From: Pedococcus bigeumensis
Lineage (GTDB): Bacteria > Actinomycetota > Actinomycetes > Actinomycetales > Dermatophilaceae
Direction of reading: 5' to 3'
Length of the DNA stretch: 64,000 bases
Assembly: GCF_006438965.1 (NCBI RefSeq)
Contig: NZ_RCZM01000004.1
Coordinates: 434,001-498,000, forward strand
In this document: positions 42,778-50,744 of the stretch, piece by piece
Layout of the letters: each line of letters starts with the position of its first letter
Position numbering within the stretch: the first letter of the stretch is position 1
The notes under the pieces: generated by a model
What the model was told of the DNA's origin: nothing
Databases searched by the model: none
The model's input: only the letters and a program-made list of their open reading frames with translations
Program-made: the position numbers and the translations under genes

Positions 42778-42783
42778 ACCGTA
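42778..42783 (-). promoter_or_regulatory. Putative -10 (TACGGT), leaderless start of thioredoxin-domain gene
   Basis: Minus-strand TACGGT ends 6 bases before the ATG at 42771 and overlaps one GTATGCCG motif copy (42781-42788). Confidence 0.4.
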
Positions 42784-42813
42784 TGCCGCGTGCTCGCGGC
42801 CGTGTCGAGTGGC

Positions 42814-43377
42814 TCAGGAGGCCTTTTGGGACACCGCCCAGTCGTCACGACCCAGCCGGTAGAGGCGGTGCCGCCTGACCGGGCTGCCATCCGCGATCAG
42901 GGGGTGGTCGAAGTCGGCGTCCTCGTCGCGGGTCATCCCGAGCTTGCGCATGACTCCCTGAGAGCGGGTGTTGTCCGGCACGACCATGGCGACGATCTCG
43001 TCGAGTCCCAGCGGGCCGAAACCGTGCGCTACAGATGCGCGGGCGGCCTCGGTGGCGTAGCCGTGCCCCCACGAGGACCTGGCCAACCGCCACCCGACCT
43101 CGACGCACGGCGTGAAGTGCTCCTCGAACCGCGGCACGGACAACCCGGTGAAGCCGATGAACTCGCCAGTCTGCGCCACCTCGACCGCCCACAGCCCCCA
43201 GCCGTGCTCGTCGAGGAAGGTGGCGATCCGCTCGACCATCGCGTCGCTCTGGTCCGGGCTCAGGTGGTTCGGGAAGTGCTCCATCACTGCAGGGTCGTCG
43301 TTGAGCGCTGCGAACGGCGCGCGGTCTTCAGGGCGCCAGTCCCGCAGGATCAGCCGGTCGGTGTGGAGCTCGGTCAT
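42814..43377 (-). CDS. RimJ/RimL-type GNAT N-acetyltransferase
   Basis: 187 residues. It begins MTELHTDRLILRDWRPEDRA, the signature opening of RimJ/RimL-type GNATs. The acetyl-CoA region is CVEVGWRLARSSWGHGYATE, then AARASVAHGFGPLGLDEIVA and PDNTRSQGVMRKLGMTRDED. Likely acetylates an amino group on a protein, tRNA-linked residue or small molecule. AAGGA upstream of the ATG is a possible ribosome-binding site. Not part of a visible operon. Confidence 0.85.
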   Translation of the reverse strand: MTELHTDRLILRDWRPEDRAPFAALNDDPAVMEHFPNHLSPDQSDAMVERIATFLDEHGWGLWAVEVAQTGEFIGFTGLSVPRFEEHFTPCVEVGWRLARSSWGHGYATEAARASVAHGFGPLGLDEIVAMVVPDNTRSQGVMRKLGMTRDEDADFDHPLIADGSPVRRHRLYRLGRDDWAVSQKAS

Positions 43378-43504
43378 GGGGAGGGTCCTTGCCGGAGGTG
43401 GGGCCGACGCCTAGGGTCGGTCGTGCGTGATGACCCAATTTCTTCACCTCGCGAGGCGCCTCTGCAAGCTCCGGACGTGAGGCTGCGCGGATGGTGAGCA
43501 ACTT

Positions 43505-44539
43505 GTGACAGCACAGACGGCATCGCGGCCGGCGGGCCTCCAGCTGGTCGCGCCCTGGGGCGGTACGGGATGGGTCACCGACCTCGGCGGCCCGGTGCAC
43601 TGGGTCGACTACGGCGGGCCGGACCAGTCCGACGACCCCAGCGCGGGAGTTCCGGTGGTCATGGTCCACGGCCTCGGTGGTTCGCACCTCAACTGGGTCG
43701 GCATCGCGCCCGGGATCGCCAAGCGCCACCACGTCTACGCCATCGACCAGGCCGGGTTCGGGCTCACACCCGGGACCAACCGCTCCACCTCGGTACACGC
43801 CAACGCCGACCTGGTCGCACGGTTCGTCAGGGAGGTCGTCGGACGCCCGGCGGTCCTGGTCGGCAACTCGATGGGTGGCATGGTGTCGCTGCTCATGACG
43901 AGCGCCCACCCGGAGCTCGTCGAGGGACTCGTGCTGATCGACCCGTCCATCCCGGTCCCGCGCCAGCGTCCCGACCTGGCCGTCAGCGGGACCTTCCTGC
44001 TCTACGCCACGCCGTTCCTCGGTGAGCGCTACATGGAGCTGATGACGCGACGGACCAGTGACCGCAAACGGGTCCAGGGCGTCGTCAACCTCTGCTTCGC
44101 CGACCCGGAGCGCGCCGACCCGGCCGTCGTGGACGCGGGGGTGGTCCTGGCCGGGGAGCGGCGGACCGTGCCCGGCCAGGAGGCGGCCTTCCTGGGCGCC
44201 GCACGCTCCCTGATGAAGGTGCTCGCCGCACCACGGCGCTACCAGTCGCTGATCCGCAGCATCGACAAGCCGGTCCTGCTGGTGCACGGGGAGAAGGACC
44301 GGCTGGTGTCCATCGCCGCCGGTCGAGCCGTCGCTGCGGACAACCCTTCCTGGGAGACGATGTTCCTGCCCGGCGTCGGGCACACCCCGCAGCTCGAGGT
44401 GCCCGAGCTGGTCCGGGAACGGGTGATCGCCTGGCTGGGTGAGCACGACTTCGCCCCAGCTCCCGAGTCCACACCCCGGCTTGCCACCAGGACGAAAACC
44501 AGCCGCGCACCCAAGCCTGCATCGACCCGGCGCCCATGA
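43505..44539 (+). CDS. Alpha/beta-hydrolase
   Basis: 344 residues from a GTG. Oxyanion motif VVMVHGLGGSHLNW, nucleophile elbow VLVGNSMGGMVS (serine), acid in LVHGEKDRLVS, catalytic histidine in GVGHTPQLEVPE. The fold is close to C-C hydrolases, haloperoxidases and lipid esterases. It starts the operon that continues with a molybdopterin enzyme, a WS/DGAT and a lipase; ATGA overlap with the next gene. A lipid or ester substrate is suggested by context only. The final 25 residues are basic and disordered. Confidence 0.8.
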   Translation: MTAQTASRPAGLQLVAPWGGTGWVTDLGGPVHWVDYGGPDQSDDPSAGVPVVMVHGLGGSHLNWVGIAPGIAKRHHVYAIDQAGFGLTPGTNRSTSVHANADLVARFVREVVGRPAVLVGNSMGGMVSLLMTSAHPELVEGLVLIDPSIPVPRQRPDLAVSGTFLLYATPFLGERYMELMTRRTSDRKRVQGVVNLCFADPERADPAVVDAGVVLAGERRTVPGQEAAFLGAARSLMKVLAAPRRYQSLIRSIDKPVLLVHGEKDRLVSIAAGRAVAADNPSWETMFLPGVGHTPQLEVPELVRERVIAWLGEHDFAPAPESTPRLATRTKTSRAPKPASTRRP

Positions 44540-46701
44540 CCACGGCATACCTCACCTGTCCGCTGTGCGAAGCGACCTGTGGGCTGGCAGTGACTCTCGA
44601 GGGCAAGGCCATCAGGTCCGTGCGCGGCGACGACGAGGACGCGTTCTCACACGGGTTCATCTGTCCCAAGGGCGCCTCGCTCAAGGCACTGCACGAGGAC
44701 CCGGACCGGCTGCGGCACCCGATGGTCAAGCGCGACGGCCGATGGCACGAGGTGAGCTGGGACGAGGCGTTCGAGGAGGTCGACCGGCGGCTGGCGCCGC
44801 TCATCGCGGAGCACGGGTCGGACGCGGTCGCGTTCTACCTGGGCAACCCGTCGTCGCACAACCTCGGGGTGATGCTCTACGGCCGAGCGTTCTACCGGGC
44901 TGTCGGCAGCCACAACATCTACACCGCCGGCAGCGTCGACCAGCTGCCCAAGCACTACTCGTCCGGCTACCTCTTCGGCGACCCGATGAGCATCCCCGTG
45001 CCGGACCTCGACCGCACCCACCACCTGCTCCTGCTCGGCGCGAACCCGTTGGTGTCCAACGGATCATTGATGACCGTCCCGGACGCCCGCGGTCGGCTCA
45101 AGGCGATCCGCGACCGGGGCGGGAAGGTAGTCGTCGTCGACCCGCGACGGACGCGTACCGCGGAGGCCGCTGACGAGCACCATGCGATCCGGCCGGGAAC
45201 CGACGCCCTGCTCCTGTTCGGGCTGGTCAACGTCATCCTGCGCGAGGGACTTGCCGACCTGGGTCACCTCGCCGACCACGTGACCGGGCTCGACGCGCTC
45301 GCGGGGCTGGCCGCCCCGTTCACCCCGGATGCCGTCGCGGCGCACACCGGCATTGCGGCCAGCGACATCGAGCGGATGGCGCGGGAGCTGGCCGCTGCCG
45401 AGAGCGCTGCCGTCTACGGGCGGATCGGCACCACCACCCAGATCTTCGGCACCCTGGCGAGCTGGCTCGTCGACGTCCTCAACGTCATCACCGGCAACCT
45501 CGACCGTCCCGGCGGCGCGATGTTCCCGCTCGCTGCGGCAGGACAGACGAACAGCGTCCCAGCACAAGGTGGTCCGCCGAGCAGGGTGTGGCGACACGGA
45601 CGCTGGCGCAGCCGGGTGCGAGATCTGCCGGAGGTCATGGGGGAGCTGCCGGTGGCGACGCTGGCGGAGGAGATCCTCACCCCGGGGCAGGGCCAGGTGC
45701 GAGCGCTGGTCGTCGTCGGCGGCAACCCGTGCCTCAGCACCCCCAACGCGGACCGGCTGCGCGAGGCGGTACAGACCCTCGACCTCATGGTGTCCCTGGA
45801 CGTCTACCTCAACGAGACGAGCGAGCACGCCGACGTCATCCTGCCCGGGCCGCCGCCGCTGGAGCGCGACCACTACGACGTGACCTTCACCCAGCTGTCG
45901 GTGCGCAACATGGCCAACTGGAGCCCGGCCGCCGTCGAGATGGACCAGCCCCAGGAGTGGCAGACCCTGTTGCGACTGGCCGGGATCGCCGCCGGGCAGG
46001 GGGCGAACGTCGACATCGAGGCACTGGACGACCTGATGGCCGCGCAGACCGCCGCGAGGTACGGGCTGGACCCGGCCGTGAGCTCTCCGCGACGCGGGCC
46101 GGCTCGCCTGCTCGACCTCATGCTGCGCGGTGGACCCTACGAGCTCACCCTCGCGGACCTGGAGGCCGCACCACACGGCGTCGACCTCGGGCCCCTGGCC
46201 CCACGGGTCCCCGAGGTGTTGCGCACCGCCAGCGGCACGATCGAGCTGACCGCGCCCGCCATCACGGGCGACGTCCCACGGCTCGCGTCCCTGCTCGACA
46301 CCGCACCCGTCGAGGGGCTGGTCCTGATCGGCCGGCGCCAGCTCAGCTCCAACAACTCGTGGATGCACAACCTGACGCCACTGGTGCGGGGGGCCAACAC
46401 CTGCACGGCGCACGTGCACCCCGACGACGCGGCGAGGTTCGGCCTGCACGACGGCGGCGACGCGGTCGTCCGCTCCAGGGCCGGGTCCGTCACGGTCCCC
46501 GTCCAGGTCACCGACACCGTGCGGCCGGGCGTCGTGAGCATCCCGCACGGCTGGGGCCACAGCACGCCCGGTGCCCGCACCGCCGTCGCCGCCGCCCACG
46601 CCGGGGTCAACAGCAATGTCCTCGCAGACGACCTGCTCGTGGATGTCCTCACCGGGACCGCCGCCCTCAACGGCATCCCCATCACCGTCAGCCCAGCCTG
46701 A
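44536..46701 (+). CDS. Molybdopterin-guanine-dinucleotide oxidoreductase with 4Fe-4S site
   Basis: 721 residues. The N-terminal 4Fe-4S ligands are Cys8, Cys11 and Cys15 (CPLCEATCGL) and Cys43 (GFICPKGASLKAL). MGD-binding regions include LGANPLVSNGSLMTVPDARG, VVVDPRRTRTAEAAD and VVVGGNPCLSTPNADRL; the C-terminal domain has RRQLSSNNSWMHNL and VSIPHGWGHSTPGA. It belongs to the formate dehydrogenase/nitrate reductase superfamily, but the substrate is unknown. No partner iron-sulfur or membrane subunit is encoded next to it, so electrons probably pass to a soluble carrier. It is sandwiched between hydrolase and lipid-acyltransferase genes. Confidence 0.83.
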   Translation: MTTAYLTCPLCEATCGLAVTLEGKAIRSVRGDDEDAFSHGFICPKGASLKALHEDPDRLRHPMVKRDGRWHEVSWDEAFEEVDRRLAPLIAEHGSDAVAFYLGNPSSHNLGVMLYGRAFYRAVGSHNIYTAGSVDQLPKHYSSGYLFGDPMSIPVPDLDRTHHLLLLGANPLVSNGSLMTVPDARGRLKAIRDRGGKVVVVDPRRTRTAEAADEHHAIRPGTDALLLFGLVNVILREGLADLGHLADHVTGLDALAGLAAPFTPDAVAAHTGIAASDIERMARELAAAESAAVYGRIGTTTQIFGTLASWLVDVLNVITGNLDRPGGAMFPLAAAGQTNSVPAQGGPPSRVWRHGRWRSRVRDLPEVMGELPVATLAEEILTPGQGQVRALVVVGGNPCLSTPNADRLREAVQTLDLMVSLDVYLNETSEHADVILPGPPPLERDHYDVTFTQLSVRNMANWSPAAVEMDQPQEWQTLLRLAGIAAGQGANVDIEALDDLMAAQTAARYGLDPAVSSPRRGPARLLDLMLRGGPYELTLADLEAAPHGVDLGPLAPRVPEVLRTASGTIELTAPAITGDVPRLASLLDTAPVEGLVLIGRRQLSSNNSWMHNLTPLVRGANTCTAHVHPDDAARFGLHDGGDAVVRSRAGSVTVPVQVTDTVRPGVVSIPHGWGHSTPGARTAVAAAHAGVNSNVLADDLLVDVLTGTAALNGIPITVSPA

Positions 46702-46710
46702 GGAGTCGTC

Positions 46711-48291
46711 ATGGACCGGATGAGCGCGATGGACGCGATGTTCTACTACATGGAGGGGGAGAACACCCCCATGCACGTCGGGGGAGTGGCCGTCCTCGAA
46801 GGACCGGCACCGGCCTATGGCGACCTCGTCCGGCTGCTCGCGGGCAAGATGGACCAGGTCCCGCGCTACCGGCAGGTCATCAAGACCGTGCCGTTCCAGG
46901 TGGGCCGTCCGATCTGGGTCGACGACCCGCACTTCCAGATCCTCTACCACGTGCGGCACACCTCACTGCCCAAGCCGGGCGGGCCCGAGCAGCTGCGCAA
47001 CCTCGCCGGACGGGTCTTCGCCCAACGCCTCGACATGACCAAGCCGGTGTGGGAGGCCTGGCTCGTGGAGGGGCTGGAGGACGACCGCTGGGCGCTGATC
47101 TCCAAGGCGCACCACTGCATGATCGACGGCGAGGGCAGCACCGACCTGATGCAGGTGATCTTCGACCTCGAGCCTGACCCGGTCCGTCACGAACCCTCCG
47201 CCTGGGTGCCATCCACAGCACCGTCCACGCTGGCCCTCACCGCGGGATCGTTGCGCGACTTCGTCCAGGAGCCGTTCCAGGCCATCGGGGTGCCCAGCCT
47301 GTCGGACCTCAGCAAGGTGCCCATGGCGCTGGCTGGAGTCGGGGTGGCAGCGAAAGAGCTTGTCCCGCAACAGATCGCCCAGATGATCCCCGGACGCGGC
47401 CAGCCGACACCCAAGAGCATGAACGGCCCGCTCGGACCCAACCGGCGCTGGGTCTGGACCGAGGCCACGATGGCCGAGGTCAAGACGATCCGCACTGCCC
47501 TCGGCGGTACCGTCAACGACGTCATCCTCGCGGCGGTCACCCGCGGCTACCGAGACCTCGTGGCGGGGCGAGGTGAGCTGGTCCCGGACATGGTCGTGCG
47601 GTCGCTGGTGCCGGTGTCGACGCGGCAGGCGTCCGGCCGGGGACAGCTCAACAACCAGGTGACCAGCGTCGTGGTCGACCTTCCGGTCGCCGAGGACGAC
47701 CCGACCCATCGGCTGACCCTGATCCGTGAGCAGATGGACCGCAACAAGCGGGGGATGGGCGCCGTGGATGCCGCTGCCATCGTGGGGCTCGCGGACTACG
47801 CCTCGCCGACGCTGCTCGCGCTCGGCGCCCGGTCCATGTCGCACGTGCCCAACAGGCTCACCCAGACCGGGACGACCAACGTCCCCGGACCGCGGGTCCC
47901 GCTCTACCTCCTGGGCCACCAGCTCATCAAGTCGCACCCCTACGTCCCGGTCTTCGCAGGGGTGCGCGTGGCGACCGGGATCTTCTCCTACCTCGACACC
48001 TTCAGCTTCGGGATCACCGCGGACTTCGACAGCTTCCCCGACGTGGACGTCATCGCCGACGGGATCAGGGCCGGGTTCAACGAGCTCGTCGCCATTGCCG
48101 TCTCCTCGACCGCCCCGTCCGTGAGCCCGGCCATGCCAGCACCCGCGAAGGGCACCGGCGCTGGGAAAACGACGGCCACGACCAATCGGACCACGACCAA
48201 GCGCACCGCCGCGACGAAGAACACGGCAGCGACCAAGCGGACCGGCACGACCAAGCGGACTGGCACGACCAAGCGGACGCCGCGTTCGTGA
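46711..48291 (+). CDS. WS/DGAT-family acyltransferase with basic C-terminal tail
   Basis: 526 residues. The active site HHCMIDG (HHxxxDG) is at 134-140 and the second conserved segment LGGTVNDVILAAVTRGYRDL in the C-terminal half; NVPGPRVPLYLLGHQL is also typical. The enzyme transfers acyl groups from acyl-CoA to diacylglycerol or fatty alcohols, making storage lipid. The last ~55 residues are a low-complexity Thr/Lys/Arg/Ala tail (KTTATTNRTTTKRTAATKNT and on), absent from ordinary family members and resembling nucleoid-protein tails. The GTG of the lipase gene overlaps its stop (GTGA). Confidence 0.87.
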   Translation: MDRMSAMDAMFYYMEGENTPMHVGGVAVLEGPAPAYGDLVRLLAGKMDQVPRYRQVIKTVPFQVGRPIWVDDPHFQILYHVRHTSLPKPGGPEQLRNLAGRVFAQRLDMTKPVWEAWLVEGLEDDRWALISKAHHCMIDGEGSTDLMQVIFDLEPDPVRHEPSAWVPSTAPSTLALTAGSLRDFVQEPFQAIGVPSLSDLSKVPMALAGVGVAAKELVPQQIAQMIPGRGQPTPKSMNGPLGPNRRWVWTEATMAEVKTIRTALGGTVNDVILAAVTRGYRDLVAGRGELVPDMVVRSLVPVSTRQASGRGQLNNQVTSVVVDLPVAEDDPTHRLTLIREQMDRNKRGMGAVDAAAIVGLADYASPTLLALGARSMSHVPNRLTQTGTTNVPGPRVPLYLLGHQLIKSHPYVPVFAGVRVATGIFSYLDTFSFGITADFDSFPDVDVIADGIRAGFNELVAIAVSSTAPSVSPAMPAPAKGTGAGKTTATTNRTTTKRTAATKNTAATKRTGTTKRTGTTKRTPRS

Positions 48292-49082
48292 GCCCCACCG
48301 GAGCCCGAAACGGCGGCCTCCCCAGCGGCGGCCGTCCCTCCTCGCTGCTGCTGCTCACCGAGCCGTGGCGCAGTGTGCTGGAGCTGGGGGCCCTGACCGT
48401 GTCGGCACCACAGCTGGCCCGCGCGCCTCGGGGCGACGGCCACCCGGTCCTCGTGGTCCCCGGCCTGCTGGCCTCCGACGCCTCGACCCTGGTGCTTCGC
48501 CGGTTCCTCACCCGGCTCGGCTACCGCACGGCGGGGTGGGGGATGGGCCTGAACGTCGGCCCGACGAGCGACGTCGTCCGACGGCTGCCCGACAGGCTGC
48601 GTGAGCTCTCCGACCGGTACGACCAGCCCGTGTCGGTCATCGGCTGGAGTCTCGGTGGCATCTACGCCCGGGCGCTCGCGAGCCGGCTACCCGAGCAGGT
48701 CCGGCAGGTGGTCACGCTCGGAAGCCCTTATGCCACAGAGGTGCCCGGACAGACCCACGCCGACGCGGCATACCGGATGCTGTCTCGCCGGCACTACGTC
48801 CCGGCCACCGGCCGAGGTCCTGGTGTCACAGCTGCGCCGGACGTCCCCACGACCTCGATCTACTCGCGGCTGGACGGGATCGTGTCGTGGCGGGTCTGTC
48901 GCGAGGACGTGACCGACCGGCGCGAGAGCATCGCGATCCCTGCGTCGCACTTGGGCTTCGGGCACAACCCGACGGCCCTGTGGGTGATCGCCGACCGGCT
49001 GGCCCAGGACCCGCTGCACTGGCGCCCGTTCACCGCACCGCGGCGCCTGCGGGCGCTCTTCGTGACCGACCGACCTGCCTGA
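48288..49082 (+). CDS. Lipase-like alpha/beta-hydrolase
   Basis: 264 residues from a GTG. HPVLVVPGLLASDASTLVLR (oxyanion region), the nucleophile serine in SVIGWSLGGIYARALASRLP, VTLGSPY after it, and a late histidine in ASHLGFGHN. PGH-type lipase or acylhydrolase; there is no signal peptide. Fourth gene of the operon after the WS/DGAT, so it may recycle the lipids that enzyme makes. A perfect hairpin follows at 49089. Confidence 0.8.
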   Translation: MSPTGARNGGLPSGGRPSSLLLLTEPWRSVLELGALTVSAPQLARAPRGDGHPVLVVPGLLASDASTLVLRRFLTRLGYRTAGWGMGLNVGPTSDVVRRLPDRLRELSDRYDQPVSVIGWSLGGIYARALASRLPEQVRQVVTLGSPYATEVPGQTHADAAYRMLSRRHYVPATGRGPGVTAAPDVPTTSIYSRLDGIVSWRVCREDVTDRRESIAIPASHLGFGHNPTALWVIADRLAQDPLHWRPFTAPRRLRALFVTDRPA

Positions 49083-49088
49083 ACCGCA

Positions 49089-49126
49089 CGCGGCCTCTCC
49101 GGACCCGAAGGTCCGGAGAGGCCGCG
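49089..49126. terminator. Strong 17-bp hairpin after the lipid operon
   Basis: Arms CGCGGCCTCTCCGGACC (49089-49105) and GGTCCGGAGAGGCCGCG (49110-49126), a perfect 17-bp stem with a CGAA loop, starting 6 bases after the lipase stop. No T-run, but shape and place fit an actinobacterial terminator. It lies between convergent genes and could serve both. Confidence 0.8.
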
Positions 49127-49189
49127 TCGGTCGCTGACCGAGGAGCTCGGCCCGGGGGCTGGTGCGCCCAGCCGAAGGGTGCCCAGCCG

Positions 49190-50590
49190 CTAGTGGCCCT
49201 GGCTGCCCTGGGTGACCTGGGTGACCTGGCCCGGGGCCGGGGCTCCGACCGGCTCCGGCTCCCTCTCGGGTTCGTGGTCGATCATGCTCGCCTCGTCGAA
49301 CGGCAGGTCACCGGCGAGGACGGAGTCGAGCCGTGGCCGGTCCAGCTCGCCCACCCAGTGCCCGATGAGGACCGTCGCGATCGAGTTGCCGGCGAAGTTG
49401 GTCAGCGCCCGAGCCTCGCTCATCATCCGGTCGATCCCCACGATGAAGCCGACACCGTCGACCAGGTCGGGGCGGTGCGACTGCAGGCCGCCAGCCAGGG
49501 TGGCCAGACCCGCTCCTGTCACGCCGGCCGCACCCTTCGACGCGATGATCATGAACACCAGCAACGAGATCTGCTGGCTGAGCGAAAACGGCTTGTCCAT
49601 GGCGTCGGCGATGAACAACGACGCCATCGTCAGGTAGATCGCCGTCCCGTCGAGGTTGAACGAGTATCCCGTCGGCACCGTGATGCCGACCACCGGCCGG
49701 GACACTCCCGCATGCTCCATCTTGGCGATGAGGCGGGGGAGGGCCGACTCCGACGACGAGGTCGACAGGATGAGCAGGAACTCGCGGGCGAGGTACTTGA
49801 ACAACGCGAAGACGTTGACCCCGGTGACCAGCTTGAGGATCGTGCCGAGGACCAGGAAGACGAACAGGAAGCAGGTGATGTAGAACGCCACCATCACGAC
49901 TGCCAGGCTCTGCAGGGCCTTCCAGCCCGTGGCGCCCACCACGGCAGCCATCGCTCCGAACGCACCGATCGGCGCGGCATACATGATCATCGCCATCAGG
50001 CGGAAGACGAGCCGCTCGAAGTGCTTGATGCCGACCAGGATCGGCTCGCCCGCCCGCCCCATCTTCTGCAGGGCGAAGCCGACGAGCAGGGCCACGAGCA
50101 GGGCCTGGAGCACGGACCCGGCGGTGAGCGCCGAGACGAGCGTGTCGGGAATGAGTCCGAGGATGAAGTCGGTCGTCGTCTCCGCCTCGCCGCTGACCTG
50201 GCTCTGGCCGCTCTTGGCCAGCGCCTCGGTGAGGTGCAGACCCGCGCCGGGCTTGACGATGTTCCCGACCACGAGGCCGATGGCCAGGGCCACGGTCGAC
50301 ATCGTCAGGAAGTAGCCGAGCGCGAGCCCGCCCACCTTGCCCACCTGGGTGGCCTTGCGGACCGAGCCGATGCCCAGCACGATCGTGCAGAAGATGATGG
50401 GGGTGATCATCATCTTGATGAGGTTGACGAAGCCGGTGCCGAGCCACTTGAGCTTGACCCCCAACTCGGGGAAGGCGAACCCGACGATGATGCCAAGGAC
50501 CATCGCCGCGATGACGGCGAGGTAGAGGTAGTGCGTGCGGTCCCGCTTCGGTGCGGGCCGGTCGACGACGCTGTCGGCGCTGGTGCTCAC
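49190..50590 (-). CDS. dctA: Dicarboxylate/amino acid:cation symporter (DctA family)
   Basis: 466 residues from the GTG at 50590, preceded by GGAG. Family motifs: GTGFVNLIKMMITPIIFCTI, the re-entrant loop STSSSESALPRLIAKMEHAG and VPTGYSFNLDGTAIYLTMAS then LFIADA. About eight helices and two hairpins as in GltPh. Likely imports C4-dicarboxylates with Na+ or H+. The tail ends GQVTQVTQGSQGH, a small repeat. Divergent from a CitA/DctS-type sensor kinase and regulator, which very likely control it. Confidence 0.9.
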   Translation of the reverse strand: MSTSADSVVDRPAPKRDRTHYLYLAVIAAMVLGIIVGFAFPELGVKLKWLGTGFVNLIKMMITPIIFCTIVLGIGSVRKATQVGKVGGLALGYFLTMSTVALAIGLVVGNIVKPGAGLHLTEALAKSGQSQVSGEAETTTDFILGLIPDTLVSALTAGSVLQALLVALLVGFALQKMGRAGEPILVGIKHFERLVFRLMAMIMYAAPIGAFGAMAAVVGATGWKALQSLAVVMVAFYITCFLFVFLVLGTILKLVTGVNVFALFKYLAREFLLILSTSSSESALPRLIAKMEHAGVSRPVVGITVPTGYSFNLDGTAIYLTMASLFIADAMDKPFSLSQQISLLVFMIIASKGAAGVTGAGLATLAGGLQSHRPDLVDGVGFIVGIDRMMSEARALTNFAGNSIATVLIGHWVGELDRPRLDSVLAGDLPFDEASMIDHEPEREPEPVGAPAPGQVTQVTQGSQGH

Positions 50591-50661
50591 GGTGGTCTCC
50601 AGGGGATCAGGTCCCGGGCCGGGCCCGGGAGCGGTGAACAAGGACGAGAGTGGGCCCATGA

Positions 50662-50675
50662 GTGACTAGGGTCAC
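50662..50675. promoter_or_regulatory. Inverted repeat GTGAC-TAGG-GTCAC in the dctA/kinase divergent region
   Basis: A perfect 5-base inverted repeat with a 4-base spacer, about midway between the dctA start (50590) and the kinase start (50745). A candidate operator for the response regulator at 52357; no experimental basis. Confidence 0.4.
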
Positions 50676-50744
50676 GATTGTGTTCATTGAGTTCTGCGCG
50701 CGACGAGCCCTTGCGTGGCGGTTCGGCGAGCAGTTTCCTCCGGT

